From Euglena gracilis (Eukaryota > Euglenida > Euglenophyceae > Euglenales), in NCBI GenBank assembly GCA_039621445.1, contig CP154956.1, positions 18,022,221 through 18,086,220 of the forward strand: a DNA stretch of 64,000 nt, read 5' to 3'. This document shows, in pieces, positions 20,712-31,453 of the stretch. The notes under the pieces are model-generated. The model saw only the letters and a program-made list of their open reading frames with translations. It was not told the origin of the DNA and ran no database searches. Position numbers and translations under genes: made by a program. Within the stretch, counting starts at the first letter, position 1. Every line of letters starts with the position of its first letter.

Positions 20712-23640
20712 TGGTAGCAGAAAGTCATGCTCTACCTCGACCTGCTGTCCTATCCTACCCGTGGTGGTGGCAGTCGCCGGAAGTTGTCGGAAGTCGTCGG
20801 AGGAACGACACCGCCGAGCGCAACAAAAGGAGAAGTGAGCCGCCGAGGAGCTGCTCCGACCTTCCCTCTGACCGCCAGACTGGACCCGGTCTGACCCACT
20901 GCTTTGTGTGGGGGCCACCAGTCAAGGCTTTTTACAAGGCCAGCCGGACAAAAGAAATCCCAACCCTGGGAACCAAGAGAACCCACTCAAGTGTGAAAAG
21001 CCATAGTGTGAGCCTGTCAGCTCACCGCCATGACTGAGTCACCACCTCCTGAACAAGAGCCTTAGCATGAGTCCACTCTACAGGACATCGAGGAGAAGCT
21101 GAAGGACCTCGAGCTCAGAGGTTTCGGCAACGAGTCCAAGGACTCGTCGACCCCTCTCGTTTCCCCGTTCACACCACACTCTTTTTGGGAGAAGCGGATT
21201 TAGAAGTTGAAGGGCAGCTTGGAGTTGAAAGAAAGTTCTGTGACAGCCAAATTCCCTCCTGTCCCGTTGCATTCGTTTGATGGTACGGACCTTGAAGCCT
21301 TTTTGAAAGAGTTTGAACGTTGGTTGTGTCTTTCCGGTGTGAAAAGTGCCCCAGAAGCTTTCCAGTTGGATAGGCTCATCCAATGTGTTGTTCCCAAGTA
21401 CAGAAAGATTGTTGAAAAGGTTGTCGAGGAGCAGCCCCAGCTTGACAAAGTGCTTTGGCATTGTCCCAACTGTTTCCGAAGCTCGAGAACGACCTCACGC
21501 TTCGGGAGTCCCTTGACCATCTCCAGTCCCTTTCAGCCACACCCAGACCTAGCCACAGTGAAAAGGTTGTTGGTTCAGTTTGAGGAGTTGACAGCCAGAA
21601 TGTCAAAGGGAGCTTTTGGAGACCAGTTTGGCAATGTAATTGCATGCCTTTTGGAATTCAAGCCGCACCCGCAATTTTTCAAGAAATCATGGAAAGGGTG
21701 GTTACCGAAATGAAGGAAAATCCAAAGGTTGCAAATTTTTTGGAACCGAAAAAAGGCCAAAGGAAATGTTTTGTGGGAGCATTTTTCGATGATGTCGGGG
21801 TGGGAGCATCGACCGTCCCCGAACATTTGTTTTTGTTGGAGGAATTATTCAAAGTGGTGAAAAAGCACAGGCTCCGAATCAAGTGTGGCTTTTTGAAAGA
21901 AAGCCTTGAGTATCTTGGTTTTTCGGTTCAATGGGGATCATGGAGGCCATGTGAGAAAAAGAGTCAAGCCTTGGTGGATTTCAAAGTGAAAAATTTGAAA
22001 GATATCTGTGCATTTTTGGGAGCTAGAAACTTTATTTGTCGCCATGTGAAAGCATTCACATTTTCAAGTGCGGATCTAATCGATATGCTCAAGAAAAAAG
22101 CAAGATTTGTTTGGACCCAAAAAGAAGAAAATCTCATCGAGGACATCAAGCAAAAACTTTTGGATGCGGTGCCCCTCGGGGTACCACGGTCGTGTGGAGA
22201 AATGGTTGTCATTACCGATGCCTCCGACCGGGGGGGAGGGGAACGATTTTTCAATGGCAATCATTGGACACCTCTCAAGTCCCTCAAGGATTCACAACCC
22301 AAGGTATGTCGAAAGAGGGTGTGCTCATTCACAATTACCCAAATGATGTACGGTTGGTGCCCATTGGACAATGTAATTGGAAATGGTGCCCAACTAGGTC
22401 ACGGTATTCGACTTTTGAACAAGAACTTTTGGCCCGTGTGCTAAATATTTCAACGCAAACTCGAATTTTATAAGGTTTGCCGGTTGTTTGATTTGTGATC
22501 ATGAGGCCCTGAAGAATTTCTTGAACAAAGAACCCCCCCTGAAGCAAAGATTGAGACGTTGGTTTTGTTTTTGGGGTCCATTCAAGATCAAGATTGTGCA
22601 CACACCCGGAATGATGAATCAGTGGTGTGATTGGGTGTCAAGGAGTCATTTTGACCAACAGTTCAACGTTGAATCCGAAAATTTGGCAAAAGATGCATTC
22701 AAAAAGATGGACTCCCAATTAGATCTTTCTTTGCAAGTTTTGTCGTTGAGATGAAAGACTTCAAATTTACATTGGATTACCCATAGAGTGATTTTGCCGA
22801 GGTTTGGGAAAAATTGGAACCATGGAAAGCTCAAGTCATCGATAATTGTTTGTGGTTCAAGGCCATAGATAAACTTTTTTGTGAGCGAAAATTGGCAATC
22901 CCCAAGGAAAGTCTTCCTCAAGTCACATCGTGGCTACATCGAGTTCATGGACATCCCGGTCCCGAACGTACGCTTTGGCCATTCATCCAAAATTTCCATT
23001 CATCTCTTGAGAAAGGAATTGTGCGGGTTTTTTCGGAACGTTTTGGGTTCGTGTGAAACATGTGTCATGTCCAAGCCAAGTTCACAAGCCGACCGTGGAC
23101 TTTTGGGTTGTTTGCCAATTCCTCCCCTTTGCAACGACATCATTCTTATCGATTTTGTCGCCCTCCACTAATTCAATTCTTTTGACTACGCTTTGGGCAC
23201 TGCGGATTGTTTGAGTCGGTTTTGTTTGTACCTCCCTTGCCACAAAGAAGTGACGGGTGAAAAAGTTTTGAAGATGATTTTGAAAGAATGGGTGAAAAAA
23301 TTTGGTTCCCCCAACGAAGTTTTGAGTGACAATGACATTCGCTTCAAGTCAAGTTCCGTATTTTACCAAGAGGTCATGAAATCACTCGGAATCAAGGTTT
23401 CGTTTTTTTTTCTCTTCCGAGGCATCCTTCATCAAATGGTTTGATGGAAAGAGAAAATCGTTCGTTTGTGCAAACATTGAGAAGTCTTGTGCATGAAACA
23501 GGTACAAAGGTTTGGCCAAAGTTGCTTCCGTACGTCAATTTTGTGATGAACAGCCAGATTTCAAGTTCGAAGGGAATGTCTCCATCGGAACTTTTCCCTG
23601 TAAGAAAAAAGATTTGAAGTGAAAGCACCAGTCAACTCAG
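20712..23640 (+). pseudogene. Decayed Ty3/gypsy element, related to the copy at 46.9-54.5 kb
   Basis: A primer-binding-like TGGTAGCAGAAAG lies at 20712. A Gag part (21207 to about 21630, with HSFDGTDLEAFLKEFERWL) resembles the FDGSDAEYWLRSFSRWM region of the young element. A deletion near 21630-21640 then joins Gag directly to the RT palm (MPFGIQAAPAIFQE, 21644; active site AFFDDVGVG near 21780). RNase H follows (VITDASD near 22210; IVHTPGMMNQWCDWVSR near 22600), and integrase (WLHRVHGHPGPERT near 22930; CETCVMSKPSS near 23060; LSDNDIRF near 23330) over several frames. Protease, the Dam-like domain and the RT N-terminus are missing. Confidence 0.82.
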
Positions 23641-24003
23641 CCTTGAAATTGGACTCCAAATGAACCGTGCCCCCTTCCACCTGATTTATTGCAGAACCCA
23701 TCTTGATTGGGCGATACGATGTGAACAGGTGCGAAGGCCCACCTTTCGGAATGGCAAACTACAAAGCAACTTTGCTCAAGGCGTTGCCTTGACATCGCAA
23801 ACGGTGTGTCAAATTGAAGAGACCAACCATTCCTGCAGGGGTGGGCGCAGGAAGTATAGACAGTGGGAGATAGTCCATAGAAGTGGCCTCTGAACCACCC
23901 CCTCTGAGAGATCCTTGTAAAGATGACACAGATTGGAAGCACCATGTGGGGCGGGCCAAAAGACGCTGATGGTGTTCTTGAACATCAAGGTGCCAGATAC
24001 CTT
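23641..24003. other. Nothing recognised; probable tail of the gypsy remnant or LINE
   Basis: A minus frame at 23637-23945 (102 codons) has no domain I know. No repeats were found before the LTR at 24008. Confidence 0.3.
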
Positions 24004-25693
24004 CACGTGTGGGCGGCGCCAGGTTTAAAATTTAAAAACCCAAAATTGAATTAGGAGGCGCCTATCCTAATTACAAAATTTCTGTTTTACAGCTGCAACT
24101 GTCCTGAACTCTTTGACTCCTGGAAGGCCTGAGCGCCAGATGAAGATTTCAAGTCTTGGTTTATGCTGTGCTGAAGGAAAGTGAGTGCTGCTGGAAAGGA
24201 AAAGTTTTCAAGTTTGACCCCCCAGTGGGTACAAGGAGACACTCAGAAAACACAAAGAGTTCAATTGTTGCTCAAGGTCTGGAGGCCAAAAGTCAGCCAG
24301 TTTGGCCAGAAGAAATGGACATTTCAGAAAGTGTCAGTTCAGGGATTGTCAATGATGAAGAAATCTGGGAAGATCAATGCTGCAGAAAACTGGGCTGGAA
24401 ATCTGAGCTGTATGCAGTGAAATTTCAGTATGTTGTTGAAATCATTGACAGATTGGGATTGAAGACCCCCAACATTGATGCATTCAGTTTGGAAGAAAGC
24501 AAGAGATTCAAATGCTGGTGGGGAACTGATTCACAATTTGTGGAAGATTCTTTCACAGTGAAGTGGACACATTCCATTGTTGGATTGTTGTGGGCAAATC
24601 CCCCCTTCAGCCTCATTGCAAATGTCATGCGCAAGCTGAAGAAGGATCATGGTCATGCGGTGCTGGTTGTCCCAAAGTGGGTTACTGCCCCCTGGTGGGG
24701 AGATCTTCAAGACATTGTTGTCAGAATGCTGGAGTATCCTTGTGCCACACCGTTGTTTGAGTTGGTTGGGGCAGGGTTCAAAGTCCCCCCCACAAAATGG
24801 CCAGTACAAGTGGCATTTGTCTGTGGAAGGATAAGTCAATGTTTCAAATTGGCAAAAGTTCCCAATCCAATTTCAAGTTCAGCAAAAAGGAGAATGAGGA
24901 GGCAAAAGATGAAAGGAGGGTCCTCCCCACAAGTGCACCTTAGGCTCCAGGTCGGCACAGGGGACAGCCCAAATTTCAGTGATTCAAGTGGTGAAGCCTC
25001 TTTGCAATGATTGTGTGTTCAATTTGAGCCCCCTCCTTGCAAGATTGGCTTTGAGATTGTGCTGGCCAGGCCCAGGCCCAGGGCCCAGGTGGGAGGACCG
25101 CTACAAGGGGGCCTACCCACAGGCTCTGGGACACCCCCTGGCAGCCCCCCACTGGCCCCCTCATCCCAGGAGTGCCCTGGTGAAGGTTGGGAGGGGGACC
25201 AACCTTTCCCAGGATGCCCCAAGGGCTCTGGGGTGGGCTGGTGGCCCTGTGGCCCCCCTATTTGTGCTGGACATTGTTGGGCTAAATCCCTGTCAGCTGT
25301 ATTATATCCCTGACTCAGCGTTCAAAAATTAAAAAAAAACAACAAATTTCAGCCGCCCCCCCCAAAAAAAAAGAAAAGGGGCCAATTTTGGCGCCGCAAA
25401 AAAATTGCCGAAGGCAGTGGGCACGAAGTGTCCAGAGAGGGGTGTGTGGGCGGCGCCAGGTTTAAAATTTAAAAACCCAAAATTGAATTAGGAGGCGCCT
25501 ATCCTAATTACAAAATTTCTGTTTTGCAGCTGCAACTGTCCTGAACTCTTTGACTCCTGGAAGGCCTGAGCGCCAGATGAAGATTTCAAGTCTTGGTTTA
25601 TGCTGTGCTGAAGGAAAGTGAGTGCTGCTGGAAAGGAAAAGTTTTCAAGTTTGACTCCCCAGTGGGTAAAAGGAGACACTCAGAAAACACACG
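24004..25693 (+). mobile_element. 1.68-kb LTR element carrying only a methyltransferase-like ORF, TSD cacg
   Basis: LTRs 24008-24252 and 25445-25689 are each 245 bp, start TGTGGGCGGC, end GAAAACA, and differ at about 3 positions. The flanking 4-bp target duplication is cacg (24004-24007 and 25690-25693). A purine-rich stretch (ccagagaggggtg) precedes the 3' LTR. A 3' splice-like tctgttttacag lies in the LTR. There is no Gag, protease, RT or integrase, so it must move in trans. It is a close structural relative of 17490-18923. Confidence 0.88.
24315..25010 (+). CDS. Dam-like N6-adenine methyltransferase-domain protein
   Basis: This is an intact 231-aa frame from the first ATG (24315); the open frame extends upstream to 24156 without an ATG. 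An acidic N-terminal part is followed at about residues 35-150 by a Dam-like fold. It has IIDRLGLKTPNIDAF in place of the usual Asp-x-x-Ala-Ser opening, LLWANPPFSLI carrying the N-P-P-F motif IV (about 24585-24615), and AVLVVPKWVTAPWW. The tail is basic (SSAKRRMRRQKMK). DIRS retroelements carry the same kind of domain downstream of RNase H, and phage Dam enzymes share the NPPY/F signature. The frame is undamaged although the LTRs differ by only about 1 percent, so selection cannot be concluded. Catalytic activity is unproved; a glycine-rich AdoMet motif I is not obvious. Confidence 0.72.
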   Translation: MDISESVSSGIVNDEEIWEDQCCRKLGWKSELYAVKFQYVVEIIDRLGLKTPNIDAFSLEESKRFKCWWGTDSQFVEDSFTVKWTHSIVGLLWANPPFSLIANVMRKLKKDHGHAVLVVPKWVTAPWWGDLQDIVVRMLEYPCATPLFELVGAGFKVPPTKWPVQVAFVCGRISQCFKLAKVPNPISSSAKRRMRRQKMKGGSSPQVHLRLQVGTGDSPNFSDSSGEASLQ

Positions 25694-26336
25694 CTGCGAT
25701 TAAAAAAGGTCATCGAAAGGGGGGTCGTCGGGAGGCAGTGACCGAGCTGAAACCAATGAAGGGAACAACAGGCTGACATTCATCGTAACACCGCGAACGG
25801 CGTGGTAAGTGTCAAATTGACATAAAAAATTTGTCATTTCGGTGGAGGTGTTATGTTCTTATGTGGTAAAAGCTTTCAAAGGGGGGTTTGGCGCGGGTCG
25901 TCTGGACGTGATTTGAATGGCCTGGGTGGTTATTTTAGAGCGGCAAATAGTTGTAGAAATCTCTTTGTTCAGGCGCAAGTTTTGAAGAAACCTATGTTCT
26001 TGACAAGAATTTCGTCAATGCTGGAGGAGCTCATCAGAACGGTGTTGGGAGCTTGCCATCCCCAATTCAAGCAAATTCGATGCGTTGGTACGGACACGGA
26101 AAGGTTTGAATGGTCTGCCAACAACCAGTACACTCGAGTCCAAAGGGTTGGGTGTGCATCTTGAGTTCGAAGCCAAAACGAAAATAGTGAAAGCAAATGC
26201 AAAACCTTGATTTTGAGATGCTCTGGTATCTGAGTGATTGCATATCTTTGTGATGATTTTGACGCGGCAAAAGTTTGTGAACAACAATACTCTCTACGAA
26301 GCAACCATGCGTGGAAGGTCCTGGGAGCACAGTGTG
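25694..26336 (-). other. Probable LINE interior, not resolved
   Basis: Several 60-120-codon minus frames lie here between the endonuclease and the inserted LTR element. Their position suggests the endonuclease-to-RT linker of the LINE, but no motif supports this. Confidence 0.25.
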
Positions 26337-26786
26337 TCATTTCAAAGAAACATCGTCCGAGATGTAAATGTAATGAATTTCAGTGTGCACAGCCCTACCC
26401 CGATTCAAAGTGTGGTTGGTACAAGTATCTTTTGGGTAGGGGATTATCGTGTGATCCAATACAAGGGAAACCCGAGCCAAGTTTTCCAAAATCCTGTGAG
26501 ACGAGCGATGTATGTTGAAATCTCCCAAAATTAAGATAGTCACTTTGACAGTGGAGATCAACGACCCCATAAGGTGCAATTCTTCCGATTTCTTCTGCAT
26601 GTTGAAAGATGGGTCCATGTGAACATTCAAAACGAGAAGCGAACCTTGAGAAAAAAAAAAGAAATGCAACCCCATCCAAGAACGAGAGTCATGCAGAACG
26701 ATAGCCGACGCACTCGGAGAATGGCCGAAGAGGCGTCGATGCAAAAAAGTGCAGAAACCTTGTCCCCGATTCCAAAACATTCCCAA
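26337..26786 (-). pseudogene. LINE AP-type endonuclease fragment
   Basis: A 149-codon minus frame contains a poly-Phe-interrupted QGSLLVLNVHMDPS strand, ILGDFNIHRS (GDFN at 26514-26525, the Asp-Asn metal and phosphate site of APE endonucleases), and a closing IHYIYISDD. These match the second half of the N-terminal endonuclease of LINE ORF2. The first half is missing. It runs in the same direction as the RNase H remnant at 19.2-20.4 kb and is probably from the same insertion. Confidence 0.6.
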
Positions 26787-26877
26787 AAAGCTTTTTTAAT
26801 CCCTTAGGCACACTTCATGTCGAGGGTCCGTATCCAAAAGTTCTTGCAGGCAGGTGAAGTCGGATCCAAAATGGAAG

Positions 26878-26893
26878 AGAGAGAGAGAGAAAA
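26878..26893. repeat. (GA)n microsatellite
   Basis: Seven to eight GA units ending in aaaac. Confidence 0.7.
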
Positions 26894-27091
26894 CATGAGG
26901 TAGAGATGATTGACCCCCTCCACAGTTCAGAGTCATGACGTGAATTGGTGAGACATCCTGCACAGGTTGCACTTGTACATGCGGCGCTCTGTCATTTAAT
27001 TACTCCACCCAACCACCCAATTTTGGGGGGAGAGGCTGCTCGAGGGCACAAAAGTAGGAAGAGGGGCAAAACTTGTTTTTAGAAAAAATGC

Positions 27092-27574
27092 CTAATCTTC
27101 CCTCATTGCAACTAAAAAGAGGGGGAAAGAGGGGATCTGGATGCAGGGGCTGCAAATAAAATTGAATATGCAAGACCGATCCAATTGGTGTCTGAAGGCA
27201 ACTTGAACAACACATCTTGGAGACCGCGAAGAACAGCTTGCTGATCGTGAGGAGAGATTCCCGCCGGAGCGAGTTGAACACAAGCAGTACACCACTCCAT
27301 GAGGGGTCCCAATACCACCAGACGTTGAGCCGTGGGGATTTTGCCCCACAATTGCGGAAGAGCTGCCTGCAATTGCTGTGCCAAGCGTACACGTCCCAAA
27401 CCTTTGACAGAAGAGCCCCCAATCTGCTGACTGACAATCAATTATCTGAGAGCAGCACTGACTTGCGGCAACATGGTCCGGGAGAAATAAAACATCCTCC
27501 AAAATGGTTTCAAACTGCGCAGAACCTGAGGCTTGAATGCCAAGCGCTGTATTGCATGTACCACAACTAAACAA
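27092..27574 (-). other. Coding-like stretch, exon structure not resolved
   Basis: One minus frame (27441-27112) reads as a helical, leucine-rich protein (RLAQQLQAALPQLWGKIP, LAPAGISPHDQQAVLRGLQD). The upstream 100 bp reads sensibly in another frame (IQASGSAQFETILEDVLFLP). A TAA lies between them in the first frame. Either a short intron or decay separates them. It may be a downstream exon of the spliced gene candidates at 27.8-29.5 kb or part of the LINE. No family recognised. Confidence 0.3.
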
Positions 27575-27827
27575 AAGATGATGGGTGGATTAGGAAACAA
27601 CAACAACAACAAGGAATTGCAACTTATTGGTTTGGTACATGAAGAGAGCGTTGTAAGGCTAGAGGCAGAACCAGCGAAACCCCGAAGATCGCACCATAGC
27701 TAGAAACCAAATGAAATAAACAAAAAACAAAAAAAGTGGAGGCAAAAATAATGCCTAATAAAAGGGTGAAATGTGTCACCGTTTTTGGGAGAAGGGAGAA
27801 ATTGTTGAGCATGTATGGTCTCATGCC

Positions 27828-28461
27828 TTAAACACCTACAATAAGCAGTTTCATGAGGGGGAAAATGGACTCTACACGGATGAAAAAAAATGCTCTGCCC
27901 ATGAACCCATAAAACGCAAGATAGGCGATTGATATTAAGTCAAAGAAAAGAGGGTATATTAACCAGATGCAATTCAGTGGAGGACCCGGGGGGAAAATAA
28001 GTGAGGGCCAATTTTGGGTTGGTTCGGCCTGGCCAGCCACAGGGTCGTCACGTCCCCGACACAATTTGTCCCACTCTTGGGGTGCTTTCATTTGTGGTAA
28101 AGCAGCTTTCAGTGTCTTCACCCATTCCTCACTTGAAAGGGGGGTGTCCGCCAGCCCATCATCATCAGTGAGTTGGAGGGTGTAGAGTGGCTGCTTTCCT
28201 TTCGAACGCACAACCCATGCACAAATACACCACCAAACGATGATCGTCAAGATTTTAGGCTTTGTCCTTTTCGTTGTCCTTGCCATCACTCACAATGAAC
28301 TTCATGAAATTCTCATGGGGCATTTTCGCAAAAAATCGGGACACTTCTAAGTCAGGAGACTCATCGGCAACTTCTTCCTGAAATTGTTCTCTCTCAACAT
28401 ACATGCAAACAAAAATGCTTGTCTCATCTCTCTTCCATGTCACCAGACTTTCGTTAATCAT
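27828..28461 (-). CDS. Candidate spliced gene 2 (unknown function)
   Basis: A first exon 28461-28294 starts at ATG (MINESLVTWKRDETS) and encodes 56 codons ending ENFMKFI before a strong donor GTGAGT. An acceptor at 28194 (ggaaag) gives an intron of 100 bp and restores the frame into 28193-27828 (QPLYTLQLTDDDGLADTPLS...EEWVKTLKAALPQMKAPQEW, then a hydrophobic stretch). That makes about 177 aa. An alternative without splicing would start at 28289 (MMARTTKRTKPKILTII) with a signal-like N-terminus. No family recognised. Confidence 0.35.
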
Positions 28462-28553
28462 TCTGTTGTTATTTGGTGCAATTTGTATAATTTTTCATTT
28501 CGTTCTCTCTTCATCCCCCTTTTCGATTTTTTATTTTTCTTATTTTTTTTTAT

Positions 28554-29526
28554 TTAGTCTATACTCTGCTTGTTTGTAAGGGCACCTGTTTTTGATGAAG
28601 AGAAAAGGGTTGTAAACAATAAATTTGTGTTTTATATTTGTTCTTGTTGCATGGGAGGAAAGAAAAAAAACTGCATAAAGAGTAACTATGATATACAAAG
28701 ATATGATATTGACCAGAAGACAAAAAGAGGGAAGGAAAGAGAAACATGTTGACTGGACGGGGGTAAAAGCACCTGATTCCATTGAGGGTATTGCACCAGA
28801 ATCCAATTCAAAACATCGGACCACGTATCTATGCCGAGAGCCGGGATACCCTTGCGCAATGTTGCAACGGACGTGACAGGCAGTGTACCAATCAAGAGCG
28901 GCCACCACAGACTGGCAGAACGCAACAGCCCGTTGTTGGACGGGATCCTGTGTACTTCCTTGTTGGTGGCCACCATCAAATCCTAATTCTCCAAGACGCA
29001 CCCCCCCAAAAATACGGACAAACGTCAAGCCAAAGCCGGTGAGAAAATCTTTGTATGTTATGTGCAAGATATGGGAGGGGGAAAGGTGCAAAATGCAGAA
29101 AGAAAACACAGAAATTTTGCTAAGATCAATGTACCTGTTACCATGTCACTTATGCTTTGAAAAGATTCCTGCACGTTCATCCAAAAAAACGGGGGGAAAG
29201 GAAAACACAAATGTGAAGTGGACGGAAGCAAAAAAAAACTTTGGGGAAAACACAGTGGGTAACAACCTATTCCAAAACCATGAGGTGCAGTATTTCAAAC
29301 AAGCAGATTGAAATGTTCTGGAGAATGGAGAAGGGGAAAAACCAAAGTTTTCCACCCGAAAAGTCCGAATTAGACTTCAGTCGTGATACTCACCGAAACA
29401 ACAACATCTGCCGAGTCAGGTGCTTTCCCAACACAAAGCACTGGAAAAGCAGACTTCGGAGAAGCTGCCAATTCTTGTTCCGCTTGATATAGTTGAGCAA
29501 AATGAGTCATGGAAACTCTGTGGTGT
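28554..29526 (-). CDS. Candidate spliced gene 1 (152 aa, unknown function)
   Basis: Four minus-strand exons join in one frame across three GT-AG introns: 29526-29394 (ATG at 29510; MTHFAQLYQAEQELAASPKS), 29168-29135 (ESFQSISDMVT), 29048-28773 (FLTGFGLTFVRIFGGVRLGE ... WYTACHVRCNIAQGYPGS) and 28585-28554 (ALTNKQSID, stop). Introns are 225, 86 and 187 bp; the first donor is GTGAGT, and acceptors are gtgcag, caaag and aaacag. An AATAAA overlaps the stop codon. Coding length is an exact multiple of three. I recognise no family. A possible 5' untranslated exon lies at about 29627-29695. The only non-transposon gene in the window with good internal support. Confidence 0.48.
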
Positions 29527-29784
29527 CTGGAGAAGACAGGAGTGAAGGGGAAAAAAAAGCGAGTAATAAAAGAACAAAACCATAAGATAAGGTGTGTGAT
29601 TAGTGGTGGATTTACGCGGGAAGACCTTATATGCTAAGGGCTGTGTAAGAAACGAGATAACATAATCAATATCAGAAACAAGCCCACTTGAACGCTTCAG
29701 GAAACAAATAGATTGTCGAAAATCACAAATGCATGCAAAGGAAAGGAAAAGAAAAACACTACACACTCTAAGACCACGAGTTTT

Positions 29785-30402
29785 TTAATATTGCCTCATT
29801 GAAAGCCGAATTGCGACACATTCTCCCCAGAAAGAAAGGCAAATGCCCGAACACATGGGTGGAAAATCACACCAGAAAAAAAGTTTTACATTGCCAAAGA
29901 TGTGCCGGTTGGAAATAACAGAAATCAAACCTTTGAGAAAAGGCCAAATGCAAAAGCATGAAAAATGTACCCTCAACGCTGTCTTGCCATGGAATCTAGT
30001 GCTGTGTGCTTTTGCATTTCTCAGAAAAGTGTTGAATGTTTGAGGACAGAAAAAAAAAGGAAACGTACAGACAAAAAAACGGAAACTAAGAATAGATGAC
30101 ATATTGTGAACAACTCTTTCTAGTATCAAGCCTCTTTTCTTTTGGGGGGTTGGATAAAAGCCAGTGACGTTAAATTCTAATGCGAAAAAAACCCAAATAA
30201 CCAGGATGGAAAGTAACCAGGAGGGGTAAATAAACATTGTCAATTTGCTGAACATCTTCAGTGAGCTTGAAGCAGCAAGGTCCCAGAAAGCAGTGTAAAA
30301 GAGGGTGATACAATGGAGAGCACAGACAATCAGTTGGAAACAAAGGTTTGACACCAAAGAGGCTTCAAGAAGCTTCATTCTGAAAGAAAATAAAACCAGC
30401 AC
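29785..30402 (-). other. Possible exon with membrane segments
   Basis: A strong acceptor (ttttattttctttcag, plus 30379-30394) precedes a minus frame with hydrophobic stretches (LCFQLIVCALHCITLFYTAF and WLLSILVIWVFFALEF). The frame stays open to 29785, but the later part looks like intron read-through. It could be an upstream exon of candidate gene 1. No homology recognised. Confidence 0.25.
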
Positions 30403-30580
30403 TATTTACTCAGGCAAGATGCAACATCGATTCAAATCTTCTGAGATATTTCGAAATTGAGAGAAGAAGGAAAGCGGACAAAAAATACTTTGACTTGAAC
30501 ATATTGCAGTTACTTGTGACTCACAGACTTATACCTTCTTAAAACAAAATGTCACAATCCTGAGAATCAAGGAAGTAATA

Positions 30581-30690
30581 CTGAAAAGGAAAAAAAACAA
30601 GGAAAAAGGAAAAGAAAAAGAAAAAGAAAAAGAAAGAAAAGAAAAATAAAAAGAAAAGAAAAGAAAAATAAAAAAGGGGGAAAACAAAAC
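30581..30690. repeat. Purine-only (A/G) tract
   Basis: About 110 bases almost wholly A and G on the plus strand (aaaaagaaaaagaaaaag pattern), followed by a G9 run at 30702. Low-complexity; the Phe-rich minus frames here are an effect of it. Confidence 0.8.
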
Positions 30691-30772
30691 AAATGAGCGG
30701 GGGGGGGTGCGTCACGCCGTTAGCCCAGCCCTGTCGGTTACGTAAGGGCTGATTCACCCCGGTACCAGAGCG

Positions 30773-31380
30773 GTGAGGAGGCTGTCCGCCTTCACCGGGG
30801 TGGAGGCCAGCAGGGTAGACCCACGGTGGCCACCAAGAAGCTCCAAGAACCAAGGGACAGAAGAAGGACATCGTCCCCAAGCTGCAGGAGAAATCACCCG
30901 AGGGACCCACAAAGGCCTTCTTCCAAAGAGGAAAAAGGGACCCACAGTGGCACTTTCAATGACCCAGCCTCAAGAGAAAAACGGACCGACAGTGGCCCTT
31001 TCAAGGACCCAATCCCAAGAGGAAAAGGGCCCCACAGTGGCCCTTTTGGATGGATGGGCAGGAACCCATCCAACATTTATTTCTCAAGTCCTGATTGTTC
31101 AATCAAGGGTGGGACCAACAGAGGACCCCCTATGGTATGTCAACCAACCACATCCACATGGAGAAGACCTGATAGACAAAACAGGGGCATAAAGCCCTAT
31201 AGTATGTCTTCCAACAACAAGATCCTGCAGAGAGGTGAGCAGAGAGGGAGAGAGTGCATACACATACCCCCAGAAGGAATTTATTTTTCCAAGGGCACAA
31301 GCCCTAGGGGACTTAGGGGTGCAATGTCCAACACCCCCAGCCCAGCCCCCCCCCCCAAAATCATCTTATCCAGGAAATAA
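30773..31380 (+). pseudogene. Possible DIRS Gag region with 45-46-bp tandem repeats
   Basis: Two overlapping plus frames (30773-31192 and 30826-31380) cross three tandem repeats of 45-46 bp at about 30926-31065. The repeats encode copies of KGPTVALSxTQxQEE in one frame and GTHSGTFNDPxSREK in another. It lies directly upstream of DIRS-type RT in the same orientation, where Gag/ORF1 is expected, but no Gag motif confirms it. Confidence 0.35.
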
Positions 31381-31453
31381 GTTACCATGGAGGAAAAATG
31401 GGGACACATCCCTCGATCAAACGCGGCAAAAAAGCCTGAAATGGTGAAAAAAA

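Noticed and set aside
24156-24314. Upstream extension of the methyltransferase ORF
   Set aside because: The open frame begins with a non-ATG codon inside the LTR; the first ATG is 24315.
26574-26807. Plus-strand Lys/Arg-rich ORF
   Set aside because: Shadow of the LINE endonuclease frame on the minus strand.
27112-27570. Alternative genetic code (TAA read as an amino acid)
   Set aside because: One TAA between two coding-like stretches is better explained by an intron or decay; intact retroelement frames elsewhere end normally at TAA, TGA or TAG.
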